A DNA stretch of 64,000 bases, from contig CABFPE010000311.1 in the NCBI GenBank assembly GCA_900660155.1, positions 703,940 through 767,939 on the forward strand, given 5' to 3'. A program made the translations under genes and the position numbers. Below the pieces are notes generated by a model. That model saw nothing but the letters and a program-made list of their open reading frames with translations. It did no database searches and was not told the DNA's origin. Below are positions 1 through 11,844 of the stretch, piece by piece; positions within the stretch are counted from its first letter, which is position 1, and each line of letters begins with the position of its first letter. The stretch is from Hofstenia miamia (lineage: Eukaryota; Xenacoelomorpha; Acoela; Hofsteniidae).

Positions 1-640
1 GCTCAAAAGCTCGTCCATCCCGCGCGATAAACTCCAAAACCGCTTGATCGAAACTAAACAGAAGCACAAATAAGTCCGTTTTCTGCATCTAGAACCTTAA
101 TGGATTAAGGAATTTAGTGAACTACGCTATGTGGGTGGATGGAGGGCGTTAGTTATAACTTTTCTATAGAATTGTGTCAATTGTGATGAATAAAAAAATT
201 ATATTCAAATTGATGCAAGCAAAAATAATACATGTACGAATTACCACAGCATTAATATTAATAAAATAGTTGATTTTTGACTTGAAATTGAATATGGCTG
301 TAAGTTTCTGTTTGATACATGTTAGGGTTGGAACTGGGACTTACCGTTTTTTGTCGACGTCTGTACAGGGCTTCTTGAAATGGCGCGTTATACCTCCGTC
401 TTCCTCCACATCAGGGGCCTTACGCTTCTGAGGATGAATCGCCGCAGGGGACTTGACTGTGGCCGTGTTCTTCTGTCGTCTTTGGGCGTCAAGATCTGAG
501 TAGATCCGTGGGTGTGCACGTCGGAGGTGGGTCCAAAGCTGCGTCGTTGATGATGTCTTTTGTTGCTTCAAAGACGTCTTGCAAGTGTTGCAAATATGGT
601 GGCCGTGATTCAACGAAAATGCAGTGTGAATTAGCGACAT
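1..640 (-). CDS. hAT transposase / ZBED-like protein, N-terminal two exons (partial, runs off left edge)
   Basis: Two exons read on the - strand. Exon 1 (640 down to 345) starts with a Met and encodes a BED zinc finger: C17-x2-C20, then H38-x4-H43, with the sequence CNTCKTSLKQQ then WTHLRRAHP. A strong donor (CG|GTAAGT) follows at 344. Exon 2 (53 down to the window edge) follows an acceptor (CTGTTTAG). The join is in phase and gives RFDQAVLEFIARDGRAFE, which resembles the start of the helical DNA-binding/dimerisation part of hAT transposases after their BED finger. BED fingers bind DNA and are the usual N terminus of hAT transposases and of host ZBED genes derived from them. The catalytic RNase-H-like domain and the hAT dimerisation domain would lie left of the window. 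No break is seen in these two exons, so the copy could be intact or domesticated; the sequence here cannot decide. Confidence 0.72.
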
Positions 641-790
641 AATGAAATGGATTACTCGAATTTTCCCGCGATTTTTGTTTTCCGAAAAATTTGCCGCGAA
701 ATCAACAAATCAGATAGCACCCTACGCATTTTAAAAACGCTCTAAGCATCTCAATAAATTGCATGTTCCTTTTTTGGTTAAAACTGTTTT

Positions 791-844
791 TACCCGATTC
801 GTGCCTCTAGTTGACTCGAAAATTCGAGGCCTCGCAGGGCCCTA
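791..844 (-). mobile_element. Probable 5' terminal region of the hAT element
   Basis: Read on the - strand from 844, the DNA begins TAGGGCCCTGCGAGGCCTCG and continues with an imperfect dyad around TTCGAGTCAACTAG. It lies about 200 bases upstream of the BED exon and abuts a TA microsatellite. hAT ends commonly begin with YAGGG. The matching other end lies outside the window, so this boundary is inferred. Confidence 0.4.
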
Positions 845-845
<1 letters not shown>

Positions 846-879
<34 letters not shown>

Positions 880-890
880 GATATATATTT
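846..890. repeat. TA microsatellite
   Basis: A run of TA dinucleotides with a few interruptions, directly next to the presumed hAT end. Confidence 0.85.
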
Positions 891-1017
891 CTGTCCCTGC
901 GCATAATCATTGAGCTGAATGAATCTAAGACAGAGGTGTATTGATGATACATTAAGGGATAAACTGTATATTAACTATATTAAAAGAACTATGGTTTAAC
1001 CTCTGTTTTTTACTTAC

Positions 1018-1500
1018 CCGAACAGTTTATTTGTAGATGATACAAAGATAATGCTTCAAAATTTCAAGGATCTACAATCATAACTAAGCCATTTTCGTTA
1101 TGGGTAACAGAAAGCAAAATGGATTTTAAGTTTGATATGGTTCAACTATTTACAAGGCCTCCAGTAATTACTATTCAGTTAAAAATGATGCAAAGTTAGT
1201 TTCGTCCATTTTTGTTAATGATCTCGGTGTTCCCATTTTAAATATTAAATAAATTAGGAACATCGACAAAAAGCAGAAAATCCCAATATTAGAGCAGTGT
1301 TTCTTTATTTTCTGGATGAAGCAAGATATTCTGTTTGGGATGAGTACAACATCTTTTTAGTATATTAATCAGACGTTTCTTAGAATCCTTCATTAACAAG
1401 TACTCAAAATTCATTAGCAGAACAACCGATATGAGCCCCATTTTTATGCTAACTCCATAATTTTACTATTACATTCAGGTAGGGAGCTTGTGTAGGAGGT
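1018..1500 (+). mobile_element. Decayed LINE reverse-transcriptase fragment (CR1/jockey-like)
   Basis: The + strand reads NSLFVDDTKIMLQNFKDLQS at 1021-1080. FVDD at about 1030-1041 corresponds to the F/YADD catalytic motif of reverse transcriptase, followed by the LF.DDTKI spacing usual in CR1/jockey elements. In shifted frames there follow LWVTESKMDFKFD (the usual W...K..FN after the motif) and a segment resembling the DLGV motif near 1220. Several frame changes and stops are present, so this is an old remnant. The family is an inference from motif order only. Confidence 0.5.
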
Positions 1501-1690
1501 TCCCAAAACATAAGTAGATTATTTCAATAGAGCTGAAATATCAGAAACGATAGTGCACCACGACCACAATGCTTAAGAGATTTTGCAGTAAATTGGAAAT
1601 AGTTGCAAAAGTAAAGACGAGCAGGAATACTTGGTTTTAAAGAAATTTTGCTCTCATCTGAGAAAATCTCATAATGTGAGTAGTCAGGAT

Positions 1691-2057
1691 CAGGCTTGTC
1701 AACGAGCCGACATTTCCAAGCACGGCTCGGCTCGTTTAATTTTTTTGTAAGTTCAGCTCGGCTTGGCTCGGCTCGGCTCGCCACATAAAATCTTTGAATG
1801 AGCCTCATTTTAGCTCGGTATTTTTTAAAAAATATTCTGCTCAAATAATTTTTTACATAGCTCTTTCTATTATTCAATAAACATTTCATAAATAAGATTA
1901 TAGGAAAGGTATACTGACTGCCAAAAATAAGAAAAATCTCCATAATCAAATTAACAAGCAGAACTATAAATTTGCTTTGCATAAAATAGGCTCGTTTTGG
2001 GCTCGTTGCATATGAAATACTGTGCTCAAGCTCGGCTCGGCTCGGCTCGTTGGTCTG
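1691..2057. mobile_element. hAT-type non-autonomous element with GGCTC repeats, copy 1
   Basis: The element starts CAGGCTTGTCAACGAGCC at 1691 and ends ...GTCTG at 2057. It is flanked by a perfect 8-bp target duplication, GTCAGGAT, at 1683-1690 and 2058-2065. An 8-bp duplication and a CAG start are the signature of the hAT superfamily. Both subterminal regions carry GGCTC/GAGCC tandem repeats (about 1725-1782 and 2030-2050). The right terminal repeat is shorter than in copy 2, so a few bases were lost. There is no transposase. Long reading frames here (repeating Ser-Arg-Ala-Glu-Pro) come only from the tandem repeats. Confidence 0.85.
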
Positions 2058-2065
2058 GTCAGGAT

Positions 2066-3944
2066 GCATTGTCTTTCCGTATCGCTTGCCAACTTCAGTC
2101 GAGATAGCGTATGTTTCTTTGATAGCCAAGATTTTTTGAAACAATTTGTTTCCTGAAAGCCCATTTTACATTGTGATAAAGTCTTTGGTTCTTGCTCTCT
2201 ATCTACTGAGACTGGACTTCATGATAAATATGGATTTAATTTGAAAGTTACATACCAGTCCCTGTGATGTCATGTGCATCTATTAGCTAAGATATTCATA
2301 ATATGATGATGCTTGGCACATTAGTTCTCTAACAAATCTGCGAAATTAGAACTCATTTATTAATTTCTCCCCAATGATTTTTCGTAAAACAATACACGTA
2401 TAAACCTTTCTAATTTGATTGCTTAGCTATAAATACCAATTATTTAAATTGACGCTTTGGATTAACCTGTGTATACCAGTCAACAAATTTCAGCAAGAAG
2501 TCATTCGGTCTGAAAAATTCAGTTCATTCTAAATTTAAAATGAAGAACCAATTAAAAATGAAAGAAATAATTTATTCAAATATTAGAAAGAGGAAAATTG
2601 TTTACAATCAATTTTATATCAAATTTACATTAAATTAAATGCATAAATATTGCATGAATGCTTTGTAAGATTTGCAGAACCGCTTCGAATGTACAGACTA
2701 TAAATGATGCTTAGCAAAGGTAGTGAGTTCTCTTCAACGAACACAAGGGAGTTGTCCAACCATGCTAAGGTTTTGTGCTATATAGCTACATGGTGCAAAC
2801 AAAATTACTATTAGACTATTAAATATTATTTTTGAGCTATGAAAAAATTTTTTCATCTTTAGATTATACATGATAATTTTAGCACTTAAGCTATATTTTA
2901 TAAACATAATCGAACTTTCCAAATTATGCCTTTAATGATATTACAAAAGCTAAGGTATAATATGTAATCCACAAAGGATTTTGAACAACGCTGTAATTAA
3001 CAAAGTATGTGAAGCAGTAATTGCTGACCCCTTGAAGAAAAAAACACTTATGACAATTACATTTGTATACCAAGTGCATCTATCCTTTTGTTTTTGCATA
3101 ACTATGGAATGCAAATACCATGTCTCGCTATTTCTAAATTTGAAATGATAATGTATAAATCTATATGTTTTCCATTATCGTTAAGAAGTTATCAAAAATG
3201 TCAATTGCATTGGCTCAAAAAACCAAAAACATTATATTTATTTGATTTGGTAAGTCTTAAGGCAAAAAAATATTTTATTTACATTAAAACGTATGTTTAG
3301 CGGCTTTACACCTATTGTACCTTAAAAGGTATTAATATTTCACACTTCATAATAAGATATAAATAGAATTTTGTATTTAAATAGTCCATAGTTAGTTTTG
3401 AAATAACTTCATGAAGTTAATTTGTAGGTATTTAGCCCGCGCTGGATTGATTTGGGACTAGTAGCTCTAGCGATATTTGTCATTTATTCTTTGAGTATTT
3501 ACTCCTATAAAAATGTATTTTGACAGACAGAGAGTTAATTTATAGAAAGCCATTAAGGAAAAATTAGGTTATAAAGTATGAGTTATATTAAAGAAAACTA
3601 TTAACTGATAGTTTGAGAAGCACAATATTGCCATGGTTTTATTTTAACTGACTGATGGCATCCGAGGAAAGAGTTTTTAACTTGACTTTACAGCCAATCA
3701 AAATGAGATGTTGATTTGAAATTACCGTATGATAGCGCAAAAATTAAGTTTAAATTGGTAGCGTTTGATATCGATCTCATATTCACTAAAGCATACTGCC
3801 CGGATTAATAATTATTAACACACAGATGGCCACCTTAAATTAATGTCAATTGTTCTTAAGAAAGGGGAATTCTGCGTCACAAATTATTTCTTCTGTTGGT
3901 GTAAATTGAAGGAAACATATTGAGAATTACACTTTCGATTTTAT
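2066..3944. other. AT-rich region upstream of the synaptotagmin-like gene, no feature recognised
   Basis: No convincing exon, repeat end or RNA gene was seen. Short open frames (for example 3088-3300 +) have AT-driven composition and no recognised motif. The promoter and 5' untranslated region of the downstream gene should lie here, but no clear core promoter could be assigned. Confidence 0.4.
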
Positions 3945-4766
3945 ATGTCGAGTTATGGTTTTCTTTCTCTATCTCAGTGCCTTTTCCCTGAAACTGACGA
4001 GGATAGTAACGAAAACATTCAATCACAATATTTGCAAGTGCCTTCCTTCCACAGTGACACCTATAGCAGCACAGTCGAACGTAGAAAAACTTTTGTACAC
4101 ACAGGTAGAAATGCATCATTCCCCTTGCCGCACAATGCATCCGGTGCACACGGAGATTCATTTGATGAAAAGAACACTGAAACTTCTGCCAATGCAGCAA
4201 CTGCAGTTTTAAAGGTTTGGAGAGGGCTTTTGACTGAAAACTCAAAGAATGAAAATAACTTGAAACCTTTTCACCCTAGTGACCTTATCCGGCCGGTTGG
4301 CAGAGCATCATTCATTTGCTGTCAACAGAAAGAGTTCAAAAGTCAGGCATCGGCACAGGATAGAATTAATCTCGAAGATTCACAGTCTAAGTCCAAGTTT
4401 GGAACCATAAAAGATAGTTTATCGTTGAATAAATGCAAAAATTCTCAAGAAAATATTCTTCAAAGCGACTTAGGAAACAATCAGGAATTAAGTTGTAATG
4501 GCCTAAGTCCAAAGTTATTATCAAAGTTTTTTAACAGAACAAAATCAAAGTCCACAGATGACACTAAGTATACTCCAACACAAAACAACATTAAATCTCC
4601 ACTTACACAATCCGCATGTGTTCTGTGTGCACGGTGCAAAAATGAAGTAGTTTTTTCAAATGGAGAGTGGGTGGACAAAAACCCGAAAAAAATTAACTTA
4701 GGAGATAGTCAGTACTCAAGATCAAAAAAGATTTCTGCTATTTTATCTAACATGTTTAAACTGTCA
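3945..4766 (+). CDS. Synaptotagmin-7-like exon 1 (N-terminal linker region)
   Basis: Encodes residues 1-274 and ends at TGTCA|GTAAGT, phase 0. Composition is low in hydrophobic runs and high in Ser/Asn/Lys/Gln, as expected of a disordered linker. Notable pieces are FICCQQKE (123-130), a lysine-rich stretch with [10 protein letters not shown] near 194-203, and [10 protein letters not shown] (225-234). The last three spaced cysteines could bind metal or be palmitoylated; I recognise no named domain. Met 3945 is the first in-frame Met after the stop at 3921. Confidence 0.75.
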
Positions 4767-7700
4767 GTAAGTAATTTTATACTAATTTTTATAGAAAAAA
4801 TAAAATTTGGAAATTAAAGTACGTTTGAAATTTAGCAAATTCATTCTTGTATACGTGTTATAGTCATGAAATAGAATGATCTAAATTATTACCCACTTAT
4901 TAATGCAAGGGTTACAAAAATTCAATGGTAATATAAAAAATCAATGTTAACACAAATGGTCAAATTTTATTTAAACTTTCAAATAAACCAAATTTATGGA
5001 TACATTTATTGTTAAATACAAATCAGGATGAGAAAAATTCAGGATGTGAAATATGACTCTATCAATTTCATTAACACTCCATAAATGCCAAAGAGCAACC
5101 TACTCATTTCGGAATATTTTAATTGGCATAACCCTAAACTTTCAAGTTGAGCATAGATTTAGTAAGCTTAGTAGTTTTTAAACTATGAGCGCTTAAGAAC
5201 GTTTTGATGGTATCATGAATTTTGTTCAAATTCCTTGGTTTTTTTTCAATTTGAGATATTTTCCTTAAAAGAAATGAAAATATTAGGCCTAAATTCAGGT
5301 TTTCTAACTTAGAAATTCTAAGTAAAAAATGTCATTAAAGTATGACTAGTGTGCTAATTTCAAACATGCATTTGTATTTTTTCAATAATACAAAAATATA
5401 TTTCGTATTTCAATAGGTTTCTATAATTTTAGAATATATAATTTTTATCAAAATGTTGTGGATTTAGCACATGCTATCCAATTAACCGAGGAATTTGCGA
5501 AATCTCCTCTCATTTTCCAAAGAAAAAATTTTACCACAAACACAAAGTATAATATCCAAATAACAAAAACACTATGGAATAGAGAAATGTCCTCTCTCAT
5601 TTATGTTTTGTAATAGCACCTGGTAGTGAACCTTTGCAGGCGTAATTTTTCCGATGTGACAATATCCAAAAATTGCAAAATTTCGTAAAAGGTTTTTTCA
5701 GTAATGAAAGTATAAGTTAACCAGGTAAATTTCATTAACTTAAACCTTATAGTAGTTTAAGGTTTTCTGCATTTCAAAACTAATTGATAACTACATAGTT
5801 AAAGTGTTGTTCCAATTTGAAAAAAGTTTTAGTTTGGTTTTTCAACATTAGAATTGCAAAACATTTTAATACGGCTTGAGATCATGCTTTGTAAGTTTTG
5901 ACTCAATCATTTACTGTTTTTTTATCTTTTTAAAATTCTCCCCACAAATATCTATAATGTCCAACTTAGAAATTCATAGAGTGAGGCGGTGCATACTTTT
6001 AAACTGGATATTTATGAGGCAAAAATTTTATGGAGTGGAGATTTTATATGTCAAGGTCAATTGCTGGATAACATCTGGATTTGGAAATTTTGTCGCATTT
6101 TTAACAATTAATTTTGAGTTTTTCTATTGAATGGGACATTAAGATCTTACTGCGCTTAACTTGATTTGCAACTACACTAGAAGGAGTGCGAAAATCACTT
6201 CATAAAATATTAGCTTAAAAAAGGTATTTGAAAACTAAAATTTCATTTGACTTTTTTATCCTGTAATAAGATGTAAAACATCATGTTTGCTGCTAGATTT
6301 CATTTGGTAGTAAAACTAGATGCCATTTGACATATAACTGTGTTTCTTCTAAGCAGTAACAAATTAATAAAGCAGACTTTTTGGGTGGGGTAATTTGGAG
6401 CCGTAGTAGAGGTAAGCACGTAAATATGATGCAGGGTACAGTATATTTGGAGCAGGTGTTGTATTTTGCCAAAATCTGACCCTGTTTGATCTCGGATACA
6501 ACTAAGATGTGTGTTTTTAAGTAATACAAGCATAACATGTATTTACGAGGCTTAAACTGTGTAACTATTCTTGTGAGATTTATTGCGAATATTATTTGGT
6601 ATTTAATCCTGTGAATAGCTCAACGATGATGTCACTTATGGGGTCAATGAGGAGACTGGTTAACTTTGATCTTTAGAAGAATGATTTAATTTCAAAGGTT
6701 CACAGTCTAATGATGCAGATTCCTTTCTAACATATTCTGCAGACAATCATTATTGCATATACTGATATTTTAATTGATTCTGACAATGTTAATTTTAATG
6801 ACCCAATCTCAAAATGTGATATAAAAGCTGCTACATCATCCGAACTAAGGGATATCATTGATAATAAGGCGTAACCTCTCTTCTAATATAGATAAAAATC
6901 TATCCTTGTAGTAGTTTTAGCACTTTAAAATGCATATAACATTTAAGAATTTTGAAGTTCAGCCTCGAATGTTTTGTAGCCTGTCTAAAAAATAATGTCT
7001 AGCTTCTCCCCTTACGGCTCTAGCAACTATTAAGTTTTATATTTTACATACAATGTTAATTCATGCATATATGCAGATACTTGTTGTTCGTCCACCTGAT
7101 ATAAAGCATCGCTACGTTAGAAAAAATAAATAAGTTTTTGCAAGTGAAATATGGAACATTTTTACTGCAAATTGTGTGTTAAAAAGCACATGCACCATCC
7201 CAATTTCATAAATGTTAATCAATTACACTAATGAAAATTATTATCTTTTAAAAGATTTTATGCTAAGTTACAAAATTTATTTCCTATATTCAATCATTTT
7301 TTCTCTTGTAATCAAGAGCCTTTCATCTTGAAGTACTACGTTTGACTATTTTGTCTCTTGAAATAGTATATTCGAAATTAGACTTAAAAATCAAAAGAGG
7401 AGTTTCTAGTTTAATTATTTAGAGAACTCCTATATAGAAAAGGCACTTTACTAATAACGTAAGATGAAACTCTTCACTTCTTGATGGACAGAAAAATCTT
7501 CTTCTTTTTTTGAGAAAGCCATTCTATCTACTTCCACTTTTTAAATCATTATAATTGAATCCAAGGAGTTGGAAAAATTCCTTAATTTATGATTTAACTA
7601 GATGTACAAATCATTCTTAATAATGAATATAAATACATATACTTATACTGAGCTAATATTACTAGTTGTTCACCGCTTTCAGTTTTATAATTTTCCATAA

Positions 7701-10452
7701 ATTATTCCTATATATCGTTGCTGAACTTAAATATTAGATTGTAGAGTTTTCTTAAAAATATAAAATTGAATTTCTTTTTACAAAAGAAAAAAATGATTAG
7801 AAAAGAGATGTTTCTGTGAGTATAGTTACTCAATGCTGCTATACATTAAGCTTAAAGTAGAATGCAGTAATTCACAATAACGGAAAAGGTCAACATGACC
7901 TCTATTTTATTAACAAGATATATCTATATTTTAAGAGCATTAAGTTGACGAGTACTACGAATATAATTTACTTAAAAATAGTTGAGTTCCTTATTCTTCA
8001 CAAACCTTAAATTGCAATACAATGTACTAAAGGGGTCAAGTTAACCCCTATAGATTTTTGCCGCATACATATACCCATACATTGTTGTGATACAGACTTG
8101 CAAGGTTTGAAGTTGGGGATATTCCCAACCATTTTGAAAGTTTAAATATGGTAGTTTCTCAAACTTAGAGAAAATTTTTCGGCGATTATATGTTTTTCTA
8201 TTTTCTTCTTTTCAGGCAAATAGGTCAACTGCTTACATTGTCTTCAAGGCTGCAACCGTGAAATTTGCTTAAGCATAATAAACTTTTGTTATATATTTTG
8301 CTGAGATGGTTTAAACAATATCCAACCAGGTTACCGGCTCATTTATTTTATAGTTTTAAAGCATATCAACGACTACCATAACAAATCCAATCTGGGTTTG
8401 TTGAGTAAAAGGGTATATTTTGCGACCCGTTTGCACTTCTGTTGTAATTACAGAAAATCCTTCAACAAGTAAGCGACCAACTGTTGAATGTCACTTGTTG
8501 GTTTTGTCCTGATGGTAAGCATTGTCTCATAAAAAAATGGTTATACACTTAACATATGCTTTTGTTAAAATACTTCATGATGCTAAGTTCTTAAAATTCA
8601 AAAATTGAACATCAGCCATTATGATTAGTTTCTATTTTTAGATTTTGAAAAATGACAAAGCTGCTAATCATAAAGTTTTTCTAAATTTAGGTGCCGATTT
8701 GCGAAGCAATTATGCGAAATTAATGACTCGTTAACAAATCTATTCTCTAACTTATCTTAATGTCACCAGATAACTTGAATTTAAGTTATAAAAGTTAGTC
8801 AAACGAACAAATGCCTGATCTTTTGAAAGGCTGTAACAACATATTAATGCGTACGACATCCTATTTCCTTCGAGATTTTTCTAAATCTCGTGTTGAAACT
8901 TTTGTTATCGAAGTATAAAAGCTTTTAGTAAATTAATCAAAATTGTTTATTCAGATGAAAATAATAGAAAGCGTCGGTGGATTAGACAAAGGGAATAAAT
9001 ATTAAAGTCATACTCAAAGTTTGAAATAATGTGGAAACTCAGGGCTGAAGTTCTGTTCTGTTAGGAGACAAATGTCTAATGCATTGTAAATCTGTTGCGG
9101 AGAGAGAAAATACTACAGAAATAAAATATAACGCCAAGGTGATTGCTGCCCATTTGAGAATTATATATGTAAACATGGATATGCTAAACTAATGAATAAT
9201 TAAAAGTTATTATTTCTTTAATTATGCATCCTCATGAGACTTAGATATTGCTTCGTGACAAGACTTTTAATATTTTCAAGTAATTGATAGAATGTCAAAC
9301 CTTAGTATAGAGAGACATGGGTAAGAACCGCTTTTTCTGAAATACAGATATTAATACACTCTATTTTGTCATGATATACAATAAGCATTTTTCTACATGA
9401 AATCCGCAGAATGTAAGACTCCTGTAAATATTAAATATTAAAGAAGGTATTATATAAATATTTTTAACAGTCTGGCATCTATTTTAAAGGAAAAACCGTT
9501 TTTCCACATTTACAAAGCATTTTCTCCAAGCCTATTAAAAATTTGAAAATCTTGGGCTCTTGGGTAGGTCTATTGGGGAACATACTTTAATTCAATGTTA
9601 ATAATTTTTATTCAAGCAAAGGTTGTTAAAAATATTAACAAGTTTTCTTTGAAAACTTTGAATTTTTGAAATATTTAAATTCTCACGATACCTAGTGTTC
9701 ATGTATTTAGAAGGCTTGGAGTGCTTGAAGGCAACAAAGAACTTTGACTGTTTCTTGATATGAACAAAGATATTCCCATTGAGCCGCAAAGTTAGCTGTG
9801 ATTTCCGGTTTCAGCACAGCTTTGATAGTTTTTGAGTTATAAGCGTGTAATGTTCTTGTAAAACATCATGAAAATTGTTCAAAAATCTCAAGGCTGTCTA
9901 AGGTTAATGACTGCATGAATCCTAGATGATAATAATTTGGATTTAGACAAGGGCAGAACAAGTTATGCGTAATTAATAACCTTAATAATCTAAGACATAC
10001 TCTAACTATAATTTTGTAGCCTTATTAGGCCTACGCAAAGACAGATAATTCAAAGGAGTTTTACATTCTAAAATATTAATTATATAGAATAAATGATGTG
10101 ATTAAAACACAAAGAACTTGAAGATGACGTGAATCAATCAAGGTAATATTCACCAGAACTTGTAATATTCAATTTTGTATACCTAAAATATTTAAATGAA
10201 TTTGAGGTTTTCTCTCGCATTATCTTAGCTAAACATCGAAGTCAATTAGGGTGTATGAAAAGATTGAAGAAAAAACAATAAATTAAGCATTTTTTGACAT
10301 CGAAAATTAGAGTAATGTATAAGGCGCATGTCTGAAAACTAAGTCATCACACGCGAAAATTGCTCAAGTTATAAATTTATTTCTCTATTAACTAATAATA
10401 CAAAAGAGTTTCACAAAATTGCATATGCTACATCATTTATTTTGATTTATAG

Positions 10453-10504
<52 letters not shown>

Positions 10505-11776
10505 GTATGTATGTAAATGTATGCAAGTGTATTCGTGTAGGCATAACGATTATGTAAATTATATTTCAAGGATTAATTTGCTAAATTTTTTCTTCATTTC
10601 TTAGTATTATGAAATTCATTTGAATACTTACTGCATTTGTTGTCGGGAAATAGGAGTCTAATTCAGACAGCTTTTTTTCAAACTGAGCGTGATCAAACAT
10701 AAAGGAGAAGGAAGAGCTATCTAGAGAATAAGGAAGTTTTANTTGGCTGTAGCTTACCTTACAAAATAAATTTCCACCTTAACCGGCCGTTGGCCGTAAT
10801 GCCTTAGCCCGTGATTTTTTTGCTGTACTCGTCAATCTTTAGTAATACTAAGTAAAATGCTAAAATGTTCATTGGGACATTATAGCATACTCATAATTCG
10901 AAAAATTAAAGAAAATTGGCAAATCGAGTTTTAAAAACAAATATACAAATATAGGTCATAGAAATGAGGTATTCATCATAATTTCCTGAAATTCACAAAA
11001 TTGCATATGCTAAATTAGTTTACTTTGATTTATATAATTATCTATATATATATATATATATATATATGTATTTAAAAGACATGCTACATAAATGCATTTT
11101 AAAATTGAATCCACTATTTGAAGCGTTTCGATCTTTTATTGATCATCGTCAGAAATATTTTCACAGAAAATTTTTTACAAAACTATAAACTACACTTTAT
11201 AATTAACTAAAATATTTTCTCTATGCTAAGATTTAAAATAAATGTAATCTTTGAAATGTATTCATTTGCTTGTTTAGTATGTTGGTCCGTTCTAATTTCT
11301 TTAAGTATAATGCTTCTATTTTTGTATGGTTAGTTTTTATAATGATGTTAAAATTGTCCTTTATAATTTCATGATGGTGTTGAAATATTTCAGTGTTTAA
11401 ATGTCAATTAATATGCTCTTTTATGCGCTTCACGAAATGGCGGCTTGTTTCTCCAATGTACAATTTGTTACAATTGTCACATTGATATTTATAAACTATT
11501 GAAGAGACTGTCTTCGGGAACATGGTCTTTGTTTTTAAAAAGATGTTCAGTTTTCAAAGTACTAAAAATTGGAATAAGTCTTGATCTTACGAGCTTTTTA
11601 TTGATATTTGCTAAGTTCTTGACAATTTCTTGATGTTGTTCTCTATATATGGAAGTTTCTAATATATTTTTTGCTTCTCTTGATCTTGCAATGATTGAGT
11701 TATTAACTTTGTTTCATTATCTTGTTGTAAAATTTGTTTAGTGATAATTTTCTTATTTACCATTGTTTTCAAAAAC

Positions 11777-11844
<68 letters not shown>

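Noticed and set aside
341-344. Treating the BED frame as a single-exon 99-residue protein
   Set aside because: The apparent stop lies just past a strong GTAAGT donor, and an in-phase acceptor and coding exon follow at 53.
1524-2164. Long open frames on the - strand rich in Ser-Arg-Ala-Glu-Pro repeats
   Set aside because: They cross the hAT element's GGCTC arrays; the repeat alone explains both the length and the composition.
3877-4245. 122-codon frame on the - strand
   Set aside because: It is the antisense shadow of synaptotagmin exon 1 and has no motif.
5100-5300. Possible fourth copy of repeat family A
   Set aside because: Only a short patch resembles the other copies (around the CTTAAGAACG segment); too weak by eye to annotate.
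6720-6875. Short coding-like stretch ([21 protein letters not shown] region)
   Set aside because: Looks like a fragment of a repeat, but no family could be named and splice sites are missing.
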